A DNA stretch of 64,000 bases from UBA3006 sp044237775 (GTDB taxonomy: Bacteria; Actinomycetota; Acidimicrobiia; Acidimicrobiales; Ilumatobacteraceae), in the NCBI GenBank assembly GCA_044237775.1, contig JBIIEO010000001.1:1-64000 (forward strand), given 5' to 3'. The translations under genes were made by a program, and so were the position numbers. Positions 17,294 to 25,700 of the stretch are shown here, one piece after another (position 1 is the stretch's first letter; each line of letters opens with the position of its first letter). Below the pieces are notes generated by a model, which was given only the letters and a program-made list of their open reading frames with translations, had not been told where the DNA came from and did not search any database.

Positions 17294-18057
17294 CCGACCT
17301 ACACGCGCTACTCGAGACAGCAAAGCAGCTTGTGCGGGATGCGGCGAAAGCACTCGATGCTGCTGACCACGCAACTCTGGGTTCGGTCACCGATCGCCTG
17401 ATCGGTGAGCGCGAGGTGAAACTCGTTGCCGACAAGTTTCTCGAAAAGCACCTCCTTGACGGTCTCGCTGCAACTGGTATTCCTGTGCTCAGCGAGGAAA
17501 CCGAGGACTCGCACCATCAGTCGCCTGACAGCCTCTTGTGGATTATCGACCCACTCGATGGCAGTTACAACTTCTCAAGGCGACTCGGCCCCTCCATGAT
17601 TTGTGTTGCGCTTTGGCAAAATGGCGCACCCGTTTTCGGTGTGCTGTACGACCTCAGCGCAAAGCGGCTGTATTGGGGTGGTCGCGACATTCCGTCGCAT
17701 GATGACAATGGCCCCATCGCTGTGTCTGCGGAATCACTGCTGTCCCGTGCAACTGTCTGCACCGGATTCCCTAGCCGATTCCCTGCCAAGGACACTGCTG
17801 CTATCGGTGAATACATGTCGCACATCCTCGTGTTTGGCAAAGTGCGCATGATCGGATCGGCTGCAGCCTCATTGATGTTGGTGGCGCGTGGTGCGGCGGA
17901 TACCTACTTTGAACGCCAGATCATGATCTGGGACGTTGCTGCTGGCCTCGCAGTTATTGAAGGTGCTGGCGGAACGGTCTCGCTGAAAATGACCCACTTC
18001 CACGAACCCTGTGCCGTCGTTGCGACGAACGGACGCGTCCCGTTCTCGATGCCGTGA
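17290..18057 (+). CDS. Inositol monophosphatase-family phosphatase
   Basis: This is a 255-residue Mg2+/Li+-sensitive IMPase-type phosphatase. The metal-binding elements are LSEETED and WIIDPLDGSYNF (residues ~90-101), and the second motif WDVAAGLAVIEGAGG lies near residue 215. The family includes inositol monophosphatases, PAP phosphatase (CysQ) and sugar-phosphate phosphatases. Because a sulfotransferase-like gene is in the same transcript, removal of PAP is one possible role. Dephosphorylation of a sugar-acid intermediate made by the adjacent aldolase is the other. ATG 17290 overlaps the preceding stop; the stop overlaps the next GTG. Confidence 0.88.
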   Translation: MTDLHALLETAKQLVRDAAKALDAADHATLGSVTDRLIGEREVKLVADKFLEKHLLDGLAATGIPVLSEETEDSHHQSPDSLLWIIDPLDGSYNFSRRLGPSMICVALWQNGAPVFGVLYDLSAKRLYWGGRDIPSHDDNGPIAVSAESLLSRATVCTGFPSRFPAKDTAAIGEYMSHILVFGKVRMIGSAAASLMLVARGAADTYFERQIMIWDVAAGLAVIEGAGGTVSLKMTHFHEPCAVVATNGRVPFSMP

Positions 18058-19841
18058 CGTCATCGGACGTCTGGTACGTCGGCGACGACTTCACCCACGT
18101 GTCGACCCATGTCGACCTGGTCGTCGCATGGAGTGAATTTGCCGATGGGGTTTCACGACATATCTCACTCCCCAGCATCATCCGTGAACAACCTCTGCGT
18201 TATCGCGATGCACTGCTCAACTTTGTTCGCCGCCTCGAAACATCTCCTCACCCCACAGGTGACCTCGTTGATTCTCTCCGCGCTGATGACGATCTGAGTT
18301 ACTGGTGGATGACCCTGGTGTTTGCCAAACGATGGGGGGATCTCGGTGTCCTTCCAGAGGCAGTAAAGATGTTGGCGCTCGCCGATCTCCTTGATGAGCG
18401 ACGACCAAGGTTGCTTGTCGTGGGAGTCTCCGACGAGCGAATAATGCAGAGCATCGTGTCAACGGCACAGCTCCTCGGCATTCCACACGAGTCGCAGAGA
18501 ACAGCCACGCCACAACACTCTCGGTTATCACCGCTCCGTGCCGCGCGAATACTGCTGAGCGGGTTTCGATTCATGCCACGCAAACACCAACCCCCGCATG
18601 ACAACGTGATCGTCGATTATCTCTTCCGCTTGGAACCACAGTCCCTTAGCGGGGGGCCATTCCGCTCACAGTATTGGGCCCACCTTCCGGAGATACTCAC
18701 AGGAGGCACGCTGTGGCTCCACCGATTTACTCCCCATTCGGCGATCCCTACGAGACGCCGTGCACGTCAACTGTTGAAACGGTTCAACTCTTCTGACCTT
18801 CCCAGTAAACACGTCCTACTCGACGACATCCACGGACTTCAGGAGCTCGGAGCAACCTTTCGTCGCTATCGAACCATCCGCCGTCTTGGCCGGCAATCAA
18901 CAGACATTGCCGAGCGCTTTCGTTCTGAGCGTGCAGATCTTTGGCCAATCTTCAAACACGACTGGGAGGAGTCCTTCCGGGGATCGCATGCCATGAGCAT
19001 GGCGATGCTGCACACCGCTCTCGAATCGACCATCGGCTTAGCCCACGGGGCCAAGCGCTGTCTCTATATCTACGAGAATCAGCCATGGGAAGCAGCACTC
19101 GTTCATACATGGCGAAAGCACCAACCTGCACCGCTGATTGCGGTGCCACACTCCACGATTCGATTCTGGGATGTGCGCTACTTCGTGAGCGCCGGAACGC
19201 TCACCGACTCGCGATTTGGAAAGCCGGACGTCATTGCCGTCAATTCATTACTCGCACGCCAGGAATTGGAACATGGAGGATGGTCCGCAGACCGCCTGTG
19301 CGAGGTCGAGGCGCTGATGTATCTCTACCTCAATACCCCCGACTCTGCGTGTGGCCAAGGCGACGAAATCGTGGTGCTCGGCGAACTCGACCATGCCTCC
19401 ACGCAGCGATATCTGCAATTTCTCACTCACGCCCGCCAAAAGTCGGCAACTCATCACGCCGTGGAGTTCAAGGCACACCCCCTCGTCGATGCAACGACGT
19501 TCGACTTGCAGCCCCTCAATGCCACTGCGAGCACAGACCATGTTTCGGTTCTCTTGCGCCGCGCACGTGTCCTGATAACAGGAGCAAGTGGATCAACCGT
19601 GTTGGAAGCGCTCTCTCGCGGCATTCCCACGATCTGCGTCCTCGACCCCGCCGAACTCGACCTGAGCACAATTCGCGAACACCCCTTGCTCAAGGTTGTT
19701 GGAACTGCTGAAGAATTCGAATCTGCATTGCAAGACATGCTCTTGCCCACATCTGCTCAGGCCACGACGGATCATTCGTTGTTTCATGTTGATGCAGATC
19801 TGAGGCGGTGGCGTCGACTGCTTCTCGAACCGAACGCATAG
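18054..19841 (+). CDS. Large surface carbohydrate biosynthesis protein (LIC13510-like), candidate glycosyltransferase
   Basis: This 595-residue cytoplasmic protein resembles, from memory, the LIC13510 group of surface-carbohydrate proteins found in Leptospira O-antigen loci. The segment VIVDYLFRLEP opens the central part, with a YIYENQPWE motif and an AVPHSTIRFWD strand. The C-terminus has ITGASGSTVLEALSRGIPTICV at ~505-526, a GT-B-like donor motif shared in outline with the proteins at 12107 and 13267. It begins at GTG 18054 in a GTGA overlap. Transfer of an acidic sugar is a reasonable hypothesis; no activity is shown by sequence alone. Confidence 0.65.
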   Translation: MTSSDVWYVGDDFTHVSTHVDLVVAWSEFADGVSRHISLPSIIREQPLRYRDALLNFVRRLETSPHPTGDLVDSLRADDDLSYWWMTLVFAKRWGDLGVLPEAVKMLALADLLDERRPRLLVVGVSDERIMQSIVSTAQLLGIPHESQRTATPQHSRLSPLRAARILLSGFRFMPRKHQPPHDNVIVDYLFRLEPQSLSGGPFRSQYWAHLPEILTGGTLWLHRFTPHSAIPTRRRARQLLKRFNSSDLPSKHVLLDDIHGLQELGATFRRYRTIRRLGRQSTDIAERFRSERADLWPIFKHDWEESFRGSHAMSMAMLHTALESTIGLAHGAKRCLYIYENQPWEAALVHTWRKHQPAPLIAVPHSTIRFWDVRYFVSAGTLTDSRFGKPDVIAVNSLLARQELEHGGWSADRLCEVEALMYLYLNTPDSACGQGDEIVVLGELDHASTQRYLQFLTHARQKSATHHAVEFKAHPLVDATTFDLQPLNATASTDHVSVLLRRARVLITGASGSTVLEALSRGIPTICVLDPAELDLSTIREHPLLKVVGTAEEFESALQDMLLPTSAQATTDHSLFHVDADLRRWRRLLLEPNA

Positions 19842-19857
19842 CAGTACTCTTTTCTCC

Positions 19858-20571
19858 GTGCGGGACGATTCGATTTCGTTCGGAAATGCGCCGGCCGCAA
19901 TCTTCGACACCGTGGACGCCGCAGTTGACGCGTGCGCAAACGACCTCTCGCTAATCATCGACTCGGCTGTGCGAGAACGCGGTGTCTGTCGCATCGCCAT
20001 CTGCGGTGGTAACGCAGCCCGTCATGTGCTCACTCGACTGGTCAACCTGCGAGCAAACTTTGACAGCGTGGAGTTCTATCTTGCAGATGAACGGTGCGTG
20101 GGAACCGAAAGCCCCGAGCGCAATGACCATTTGCTCATTGAGTTACTTGTCGAGTCGCGCCGCATGGAACGCAGTGCGATCCACTCGATACCTGCGGAAC
20201 ACGGACCGCATGAAGGCGCAGCGCGTTATGCCTCGACCATCGATGCATTCCCACACTTTGATGCGGTTTTTCTCAGCATCGGCGAAGACGGCCACGTTGC
20301 AAGCCTCTTTCCCAACCATTCGTCTGTCGAATCAACCACTACAACGGTTGCAGTTGACGACTCACCACGACCACCCGCTGAGCGGGTATCGCTATCGATC
20401 AACACCCTTCGCACGTCCACTCATCGACTCGTCGCCGCATTTGGCGAGGAAAAATCGGCGGTCATCGCCCGTATCCACAGTGGATGGGATCCACCGGCGG
20501 TTCAGGTACATCCGACCCGTTGGTATCTTGATAGGGCCGCAGTGCGAGATTTGTCGGCTAGCGATCGGTAG
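19858..20571 (+). CDS. pgl: 6-phosphogluconolactonase family protein (Pgl/DevB)
   Basis: This is a 237-residue lactonase of the glucosamine-6-phosphate isomerase/6-phosphogluconolactonase superfamily. ICGGNAARHVL (phosphate binding), FYLADERCV and SIGEDGHVASLFP match Pgl, and the C-terminal KSAVIARI is typical. Pgl normally hydrolyses 6-phosphogluconolactone in the pentose phosphate pathway beside zwf and gnd. Here it stands alone inside a glycan locus, 16 bases after the 595-residue protein and 10 before rfbF. It could be the only Pgl of the genome, or a paralogue acting on a sugar lactone made by the locus's oxidoreductases. The start is GTG 19858. Confidence 0.87.
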   Translation: MRDDSISFGNAPAAIFDTVDAAVDACANDLSLIIDSAVRERGVCRIAICGGNAARHVLTRLVNLRANFDSVEFYLADERCVGTESPERNDHLLIELLVESRRMERSAIHSIPAEHGPHEGAARYASTIDAFPHFDAVFLSIGEDGHVASLFPNHSSVESTTTTVAVDDSPRPPAERVSLSINTLRTSTHRLVAAFGEEKSAVIARIHSGWDPPAVQVHPTRWYLDRAAVRDLSASDR

Positions 20572-20581
20572 GTGCCACCCC

Positions 20582-21361
20582 ATGAAAACGGTCATTCTCT
20601 GCGGAGGTCAAGGCACCCGCATCCGTGACGTTGCAGCCGACGTTCCCAAGCCAATGATCACGATTGGCCGTCTCCCAATCCTCTGGCACTTGATGCGCTA
20701 CTACGCCCACTTTGGGCATGACGAGTTCGTGTTGTGCCTTGGCTACAAGGGAGAAGTCATCAAGGATTTCTTCCTTAACTATCGGGCACGAACACGGAAC
20801 TTCACCGTCGATCTGGGCCGCGACGACGGCATCACCTACCACTCGAAAGACAGCGACGTCGACTGGAAGGTGACCCTCGTCGACACGGGACTAGAGGCCA
20901 TGACCGGTGCACGCGTCAAGCGCGTCCAAGAGTTCGTGGGCAATGACACCTTCATGCTGACCTATGGCGATGGCCTCAGCAATGTGGACATTGATGCGCT
21001 CGTCGCCTTCCACAAGTCGCAAGGAAGCGTCGCCACGGTCACGGGAGTTCGCCCTCCAGGACGATTTGGCGAACTCGTTGTCAATTACAACGGCGTTGCG
21101 GCTGAATTCAACGAAAAGCCACAGGCCACAGGCGGCCGTATCTCTGGTGGATTCTTCGTCCTTGAGCCGTCAATCTACGACTATCTCGACAACCGAGAAG
21201 ACCTGGTTTTCGAGCAGGAGCCAATGCGTGGTCTTGTGCGCAACAATCAGCTTTCTGTTTTCGAACACGACGACTTCTGGCAGTGCATGGACACCCACCG
21301 CGACTGGAGTCTGCTCAATACGCTCGCGGAGAGTGAAAGTCAGCCTTGGAAGCGCTGGTAG
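20582..21361 (+). CDS. rfbF: Glucose-1-phosphate cytidylyltransferase (RfbF)
   Basis: This 259-residue nucleotidyltransferase makes CDP-glucose from glucose-1-phosphate and CTP. It has ILCGGQGTRIRD (nucleotide loop), VPKPMITIGRLPILWH, the metal-binding LTYGDGLSNVD and the C-terminal FWQCMDTHRDWSLLN motif that distinguishes RfbF. ATG 20582 is chosen because the nucleotide loop follows directly. A longer open frame upstream overlaps the lactonase and lacks family similarity. The stop lies inside the first codons of the CDP-glucose dehydratase gene (16-base overlap), as expected for the next enzyme in the pathway. Confidence 0.94.
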   Translation: MKTVILCGGQGTRIRDVAADVPKPMITIGRLPILWHLMRYYAHFGHDEFVLCLGYKGEVIKDFFLNYRARTRNFTVDLGRDDGITYHSKDSDVDWKVTLVDTGLEAMTGARVKRVQEFVGNDTFMLTYGDGLSNVDIDALVAFHKSQGSVATVTGVRPPGRFGELVVNYNGVAAEFNEKPQATGGRISGGFFVLEPSIYDYLDNREDLVFEQEPMRGLVRNNQLSVFEHDDFWQCMDTHRDWSLLNTLAESESQPWKRW

Positions 21362-22422
21362 CAGCAACCCGCGCCTTTGCGGGCAAGCGCGTTCTCATTA
21401 CCGGGGATACCGGTTTCAAAGGGTCGTGGTTGTCGCTGTGGCTGCACGATCTCGGTGCCGAAGTATTTGGATACGCACTTCCTCCAGAAGGGCCTGTCTC
21501 CCACTTCGAGCAACTCGGACTACATGCGCTCATTCATCACGTCGATGGTGATGTTCGCGACCTCGAATCCGTCAAAACGATGTTCGATACGGCTCGACCC
21601 GAAATCGTGATCCATCTCGCTGCCCAACCACTTGTGCGCCGTTCCTATCGGAATCCGAAAGAAACCTTCGATACCAACGTTGGTGGTGGCGTCAATGTGC
21701 TGGAAGCTGTGCGACATAGCGACACCGTTCGCGCATTGATGTATGCCACGTCCGACAAGTGTTACCGCAATCGTGAGACCAACGTCGGTTACGTCGAGTC
21801 TGATGAATTAGGAGGACACGATCCGTATAGCGCCTCAAAGGCTTCTGCGGAATTGGTGTTCTCGTCATACAACGATTCATTTTTCCGCTCACGTCACGAT
21901 TTTGGCGCGGCATCAGCACGCGCAGGCAACGTCATCGGCGGTGGTGACTGGGCCGAGGATCGCATCATTCCGGACTGCATTCGCGCACTCTCTGCAGGAG
22001 AGCCCATCCGTATTCGCAGCCCAAAGGCGACACGACCATGGCAGCATGTACTCGAGCCCCTTTCGGGTTATCTGGTATTGACTGCTCACCTCCTGAATAG
22101 TCCCGATCGCGCCACAGGGTCGTGGAACTTTGGACCCGAAGAGACCTCTATCCACACGGTGGGCGATGTGGTCGACGCAACGCTCCACCATTGGGGATCA
22201 GGACGCGTTGAAGTGGTTCCGCAAGATGGCGCGATGCACGAAGCAGGCTTACTCAACCTGAACTGTGCCAAGGCACGCAAGGAACTCGACTGGCGTCCTC
22301 GATGGGACTTCCCCACAACCATCGAACGCACCGTCGGGTGGTATCGCGATCAGCACCATGGTGCTCCTGCGATTGAAATCACAAGAGAACACATCCGTAA
22401 GTACATGGAGGCTCGATCATGA
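21346..22422 (+). CDS. rfbG: CDP-glucose 4,6-dehydratase (RfbG)
   Basis: This 358-residue extended SDR converts CDP-glucose to CDP-4-keto-6-deoxyglucose. TGDTGFKGSWLS is the RfbG-type glycine motif. MYATSDKCYRN and the active-site YSASK match the family, and the ARAGNVIGGGDWAEDR block is diagnostic. TTG 21346 is the only start available between an in-frame stop and the conserved Rossmann strand. It overlaps rfbF by 16 bases and the epimerase-like gene by ATGA. No RfbH (3-dehydrase) homologue is visible, so a 6-deoxy rather than a 3,6-dideoxy hexose is expected. Confidence 0.94.
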   Translation: MEALVAATRAFAGKRVLITGDTGFKGSWLSLWLHDLGAEVFGYALPPEGPVSHFEQLGLHALIHHVDGDVRDLESVKTMFDTARPEIVIHLAAQPLVRRSYRNPKETFDTNVGGGVNVLEAVRHSDTVRALMYATSDKCYRNRETNVGYVESDELGGHDPYSASKASAELVFSSYNDSFFRSRHDFGAASARAGNVIGGGDWAEDRIIPDCIRALSAGEPIRIRSPKATRPWQHVLEPLSGYLVLTAHLLNSPDRATGSWNFGPEETSIHTVGDVVDATLHHWGSGRVEVVPQDGAMHEAGLLNLNCAKARKELDWRPRWDFPTTIERTVGWYRDQHHGAPAIEITREHIRKYMEARS

Positions 22423-22868
22423 TCGACGGTGTCAAGATCACACCACTTCGCCAAATTCACGATGAGCGCGGAAAAGTCATGCACATGCTCAAGACAACCG
22501 ACGAACACTTCGATCAGTTTGGCGAGATCTACTTCTCATGTGTGTACCCCGACATAGTGAAGGCATGGCATCTTCACCAGACGATGACACTGAACTATGC
22601 AGTACCGGTCGGGAGAATCAAGTTTGTTTTGTACGACGATCGTCCAACGAGTCCGACAAAAGGCGAGGTCCAGGAACTCATTCTCGGACCAGACAACTAC
22701 CTTCTTGTGACCGTACCGCCGCTGGTGTGGAACGGATTTAAAGGTCTCGGCACGGAGATGTCATTGGTTGCGAACTGCGCATCCATCCCCCACGATCCAA
22801 ATGAGATTTCCCGAGTTGATCCTGATAACAACTCGATTCCCTACGATTGGGCCATCAAGCACCGATGA
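22419..22868 (+). CDS. dTDP-4-dehydrorhamnose 3,5-epimerase-like (RmlC family) protein
   Basis: This is a 149-residue cupin of the RmlC family, shorter than typical RmlC (~180). The motif KAWHLHQTMTLNYAVPVG holds the catalytic His and the first strand of the jelly roll, followed by VLYDDRP. Such short members epimerise C3 and/or C5 of 4-keto-6-deoxy NDP-sugars. Between RfbG and an SDR it probably acts on CDP-4-keto-6-deoxyglucose. Both ends overlap neighbours by ATGA. The stereochemistry of the product cannot be read from sequence. Confidence 0.86.
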   Translation: MIDGVKITPLRQIHDERGKVMHMLKTTDEHFDQFGEIYFSCVYPDIVKAWHLHQTMTLNYAVPVGRIKFVLYDDRPTSPTKGEVQELILGPDNYLLVTVPPLVWNGFKGLGTEMSLVANCASIPHDPNEISRVDPDNNSIPYDWAIKHR

Positions 22869-23824
22869 CCTCGCACGTCCTCATTCTTGGAGGATTCGGA
22901 ACAATTGGTGCCCGTCTCGCCGAACGTCTCGCCGCCACAAGCCGCCACCGCTTAACGCTTTCGTCGCGTGTGCCACGAGACGCTCCGGCGTGGGCGCCGG
23001 GGGCCCAGACGTGCGCCCTCGATATCACCGACACCGGAGACTGGTCACACCGTCTCGATGGCGTCGACACCGTCGTGCATCTCGTGTCGCTCACCGACTT
23101 CCAAGCCAAGGACGACCCCGACGAAGCATGGCGTGTGGGTGTTAACGGCACCCGCCATCTCATAGACAATGCACAGCGAAGTGGCGTCACGCGCATCATT
23201 TTCATGTCGACCGGACACGTGTACGGCACGCCCTACACCGGCCACATCACCGAAAGCACACCCCCAAATCCCCAGCAGCCCTATGCGACAACCCATCTCG
23301 AGGCAGAAAAACTCCTCGCGAACGTTCACGAAACGAATGGCATGACAACGGTTCGTCTTCGGCTGTCCAATGGATTTGGTTACCCAAAACTTCGTGACAA
23401 CGCGATCTGGCAGATCGTCATCAACGACTTGTGCCGTCAGGCAATCGTGAATGGTTCGCTTACGTTGAAATCGTCGGGGTTACAGCACCGCAACTTCATT
23501 CCCTTCACTGATGTCTGTAGCGCGCTCGTCCACACCATCGATATGCCCACCGATGTTGTTGGTGATGGTCTCTTCAATCTTGGGTCACCCGAAGCAATGC
23601 GCGTGATTGACGTTGCGAAGCGAGTACAAGTCCGAGCCAAAGCCGTGCTCGGACTTGATCTTGAGCTCCACATTCCTCCTGCACTGAATGAGGATGCCTC
23701 GCCCGGTCTGCACTATGACTCGTCGAAGCTTCGTTCGACTGGTCTGCAGCTTTCCGATGATCTTGATTCCGAAGTAGATGCGCTTCTGCGCTATTGCGCC
23801 GAAACTTTTGGCGGCGCGTCGTGA
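22865..23824 (+). CDS. SDR-family NDP-sugar reductase/epimerase with YxxxH active site
   Basis: This 319-residue extended SDR has the glycine motif GGFGTIGARLAE. The Ser/Thr region STGHVYG is normal, but the active site reads YATTH (Tyr140, His144) instead of YxxxK. It is most simply the 4-ketoreductase completing the CDP-6-deoxy sugar. The His in place of Lys may be a subfamily feature or may alter chemistry. ATG 22865 overlaps the preceding stop, and the stop overlaps the GTG of the glycosyltransferase. The fold assignment is firm, the role inferred. Confidence 0.84.
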   Translation: MTSHVLILGGFGTIGARLAERLAATSRHRLTLSSRVPRDAPAWAPGAQTCALDITDTGDWSHRLDGVDTVVHLVSLTDFQAKDDPDEAWRVGVNGTRHLIDNAQRSGVTRIIFMSTGHVYGTPYTGHITESTPPNPQQPYATTHLEAEKLLANVHETNGMTTVRLRLSNGFGYPKLRDNAIWQIVINDLCRQAIVNGSLTLKSSGLQHRNFIPFTDVCSALVHTIDMPTDVVGDGLFNLGSPEAMRVIDVAKRVQVRAKAVLGLDLELHIPPALNEDASPGLHYDSSKLRSTGLQLSDDLDSEVDALLRYCAETFGGAS

Positions 23825-24711
23825 TTGCCACCACCCCAACAGTGTCCATCGTTATCCCGACCTATAACCATGCCCGATTTCTTGCAGGAGCGCTGCAGTC
23901 AGTGATTGACCAGACGTATCCCCTGTGGGAAGTGTTGGTCATAAATAACTTTTCCGAGGACAACACCGAAGATGTCGTGCGTTCGTTCAATGACCCTCGG
24001 ATCACGCTCATCAACTTCCGCAACAACGGCATAATCGCTGCTGGACGCAACGAAGGTATCCGACACGCAACGGGCACATTCGTTGCATTCCTCGACTCTG
24101 ATGACATCTGGATGCCACGCAAGCTCGAACTCTCGCTTCGCGCGCTCGAGGCAGGTGCCGATCTTGTGTGTCATGCAGAGAATTGGGTAGGCGGCGGTCT
24201 TGCCCCCCGGACGATGCACTACGGCCCCGCTGAAATGGCGACGTGGCGCAACCTTCTGCTTCGTCAAAACTGCATCTCGACATCGGCAACGACTGTGCGG
24301 CGATCCGCTCTGCTCGCAGTCGGCATGTTCGACGAAGACCCCTCCTTTGTCACGGCGGAGGATTACGAATTGTGGATGAAGCTTGCACGTGCTGGGAATC
24401 GCATCGAGTTCATTCCCCAGGTCTTGGGTGAATATCGTCGACACGAATCAAATGCAAGCGGTGCAGTTCTTCGACACCTCGCTGCCGAACAGGCGGTGGT
24501 AACTAAGCATCTTGCACTCGACAATTCGATTGGATCGTGGCACCGACGTAGACGAATGGCTCGTTGCACCTACACGGCCGGTCGCGGGTTCGCAGCAGCA
24601 CGTCAACGCAGCCTGGCCCTTGGTCAATACCTACGATCACTCGCCACCTTCCCTTTTGCGGCAAAGACGTATGCGGCAATCATCCTCCTCGCGCCCCCTC
24701 GGAGGCGATGA
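23821..24711 (+). CDS. Family 2 glycosyltransferase
   Basis: This is a 296-residue GT-A glycosyltransferase. VSIVIPTYNHARFLAGALQSV is the N-terminal nucleotide-binding strand, FLDSDDIW holds the DxD-like metal motif, and ETAEDYELW-type residues appear as TAEDYELWMKLARAG. The C-terminal ~60 residues are basic and helical, likely peripheral to the membrane. GTG 23821 overlaps the preceding stop. It probably transfers one sugar of the repeat unit, possibly the CDP-derived 6-deoxy hexose, given adjacency. Donor and acceptor cannot be read from the sequence. Confidence 0.9.
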   Translation: MIATTPTVSIVIPTYNHARFLAGALQSVIDQTYPLWEVLVINNFSEDNTEDVVRSFNDPRITLINFRNNGIIAAGRNEGIRHATGTFVAFLDSDDIWMPRKLELSLRALEAGADLVCHAENWVGGGLAPRTMHYGPAEMATWRNLLLRQNCISTSATTVRRSALLAVGMFDEDPSFVTAEDYELWMKLARAGNRIEFIPQVLGEYRRHESNASGAVLRHLAAEQAVVTKHLALDNSIGSWHRRRRMARCTYTAGRGFAAARQRSLALGQYLRSLATFPFAAKTYAAIILLAPPRRR

Positions 24712-25700
24712 GGATGGACGTCTTACGCGAATACCACCCCCACGTGGTCGCTCGATACGCCTATGCCCGACACGCACTCGTTGAGGCACTCAACCAGGCT
24801 GGTGTTTCTGCGGGCTCCACGGTTCTCCTTCCCGCCTTTATTTGCCGAGATGTCCTTGCGAGTGTTCATGCGCTCAACGCACACGTGGCGTTCTATGACG
24901 TCGACGAGCAGCTTCGCCCACGACAGTTAGATCAATGTCCGGCCGCAACGGCCGTACTCGCCGTGAACTACTTCGGGTTTCCCCAGGACCTCGCACCGTT
25001 TCGCGAGTATTGCACCCGTCACCACGCACGACTGATTGAAGACAACGCACACGGGCTATTCAGTCGTGACAGCTCGGGTTCTCTCCTCGGCACGCGGGGC
25101 GACTACGGCATCCTCAGCATGCGCAAGACGTTTCATGTCACTACTGGTTCAGCGCTACTGGCTGCGACGAACACCGACTCCACCGTCCCCCGCTACTGCC
25201 TTGACCATGTGGACTCGCCCTTTGACCAACTTCGATATCACTTATCTCGCTTGGAGCGCAAGACGACACTGCCATTCATGTCAATGATGCGCGCGATCAT
25301 TCGCGTAGCTCGACAACTTGCTGGGAGGCCATCGGTGCTCCTGAGTTCAGCGCGCGAAGAGCACGAGTTGCCCACGCAACACGCAATCGGCTGCACATCA
25401 AATCAAGTCCTCGACAAACAGGATCCTGCCCGCGAATCTGAGCGTCGTCGCTCGCTCTTCATTCGTCTGTGCAAAGAAGTCGGACATGTGCCAGGCGTGA
25501 CACTGCTCTATGACCGGCTCGAGGCAGGTGTGGTCCCCTATGGCATTCCATTTCGTGCCGACACTCACGCAGCAACTGAAGTAACCAAAATTGTCCGTCG
25601 GTACCATGTGACGACGATGACGTGGCCTGCGCTGCCCGAACAAGTCGCGGCCCAGGCGCCGAACCACTACCGCAACGTTTGGCTGGTGAACTTCATTTGA
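24708..25700 (+). CDS. DegT/DnrJ/EryC1-like PLP protein
   Basis: This 330-residue protein has the fold type I layout of sugar aminotransferases but is divergent. VLLPAFICRDVL and AVNYFGFPQDL correspond to the N-terminal lobe and LIEDNAHGLFS holds the cofactor-stacking Asp. SMRKTFHVTTGSAL carries a lysine where the Schiff base is expected. It is shorter than the usual ~370-400 residues. ATG 24708 overlaps the GT2 stop; upstream codons in frame lie inside that gene. It precedes a FemAB protein with a TTGA overlap, so it may supply or modify an amino compound that the FemAB protein transfers. Confidence 0.75.
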   Translation: MRMDVLREYHPHVVARYAYARHALVEALNQAGVSAGSTVLLPAFICRDVLASVHALNAHVAFYDVDEQLRPRQLDQCPAATAVLAVNYFGFPQDLAPFREYCTRHHARLIEDNAHGLFSRDSSGSLLGTRGDYGILSMRKTFHVTTGSALLAATNTDSTVPRYCLDHVDSPFDQLRYHLSRLERKTTLPFMSMMRAIIRVARQLAGRPSVLLSSAREEHELPTQHAIGCTSNQVLDKQDPARESERRRSLFIRLCKEVGHVPGVTLLYDRLEAGVVPYGIPFRADTHAATEVTKIVRRYHVTTMTWPALPEQVAAQAPNHYRNVWLVNFI

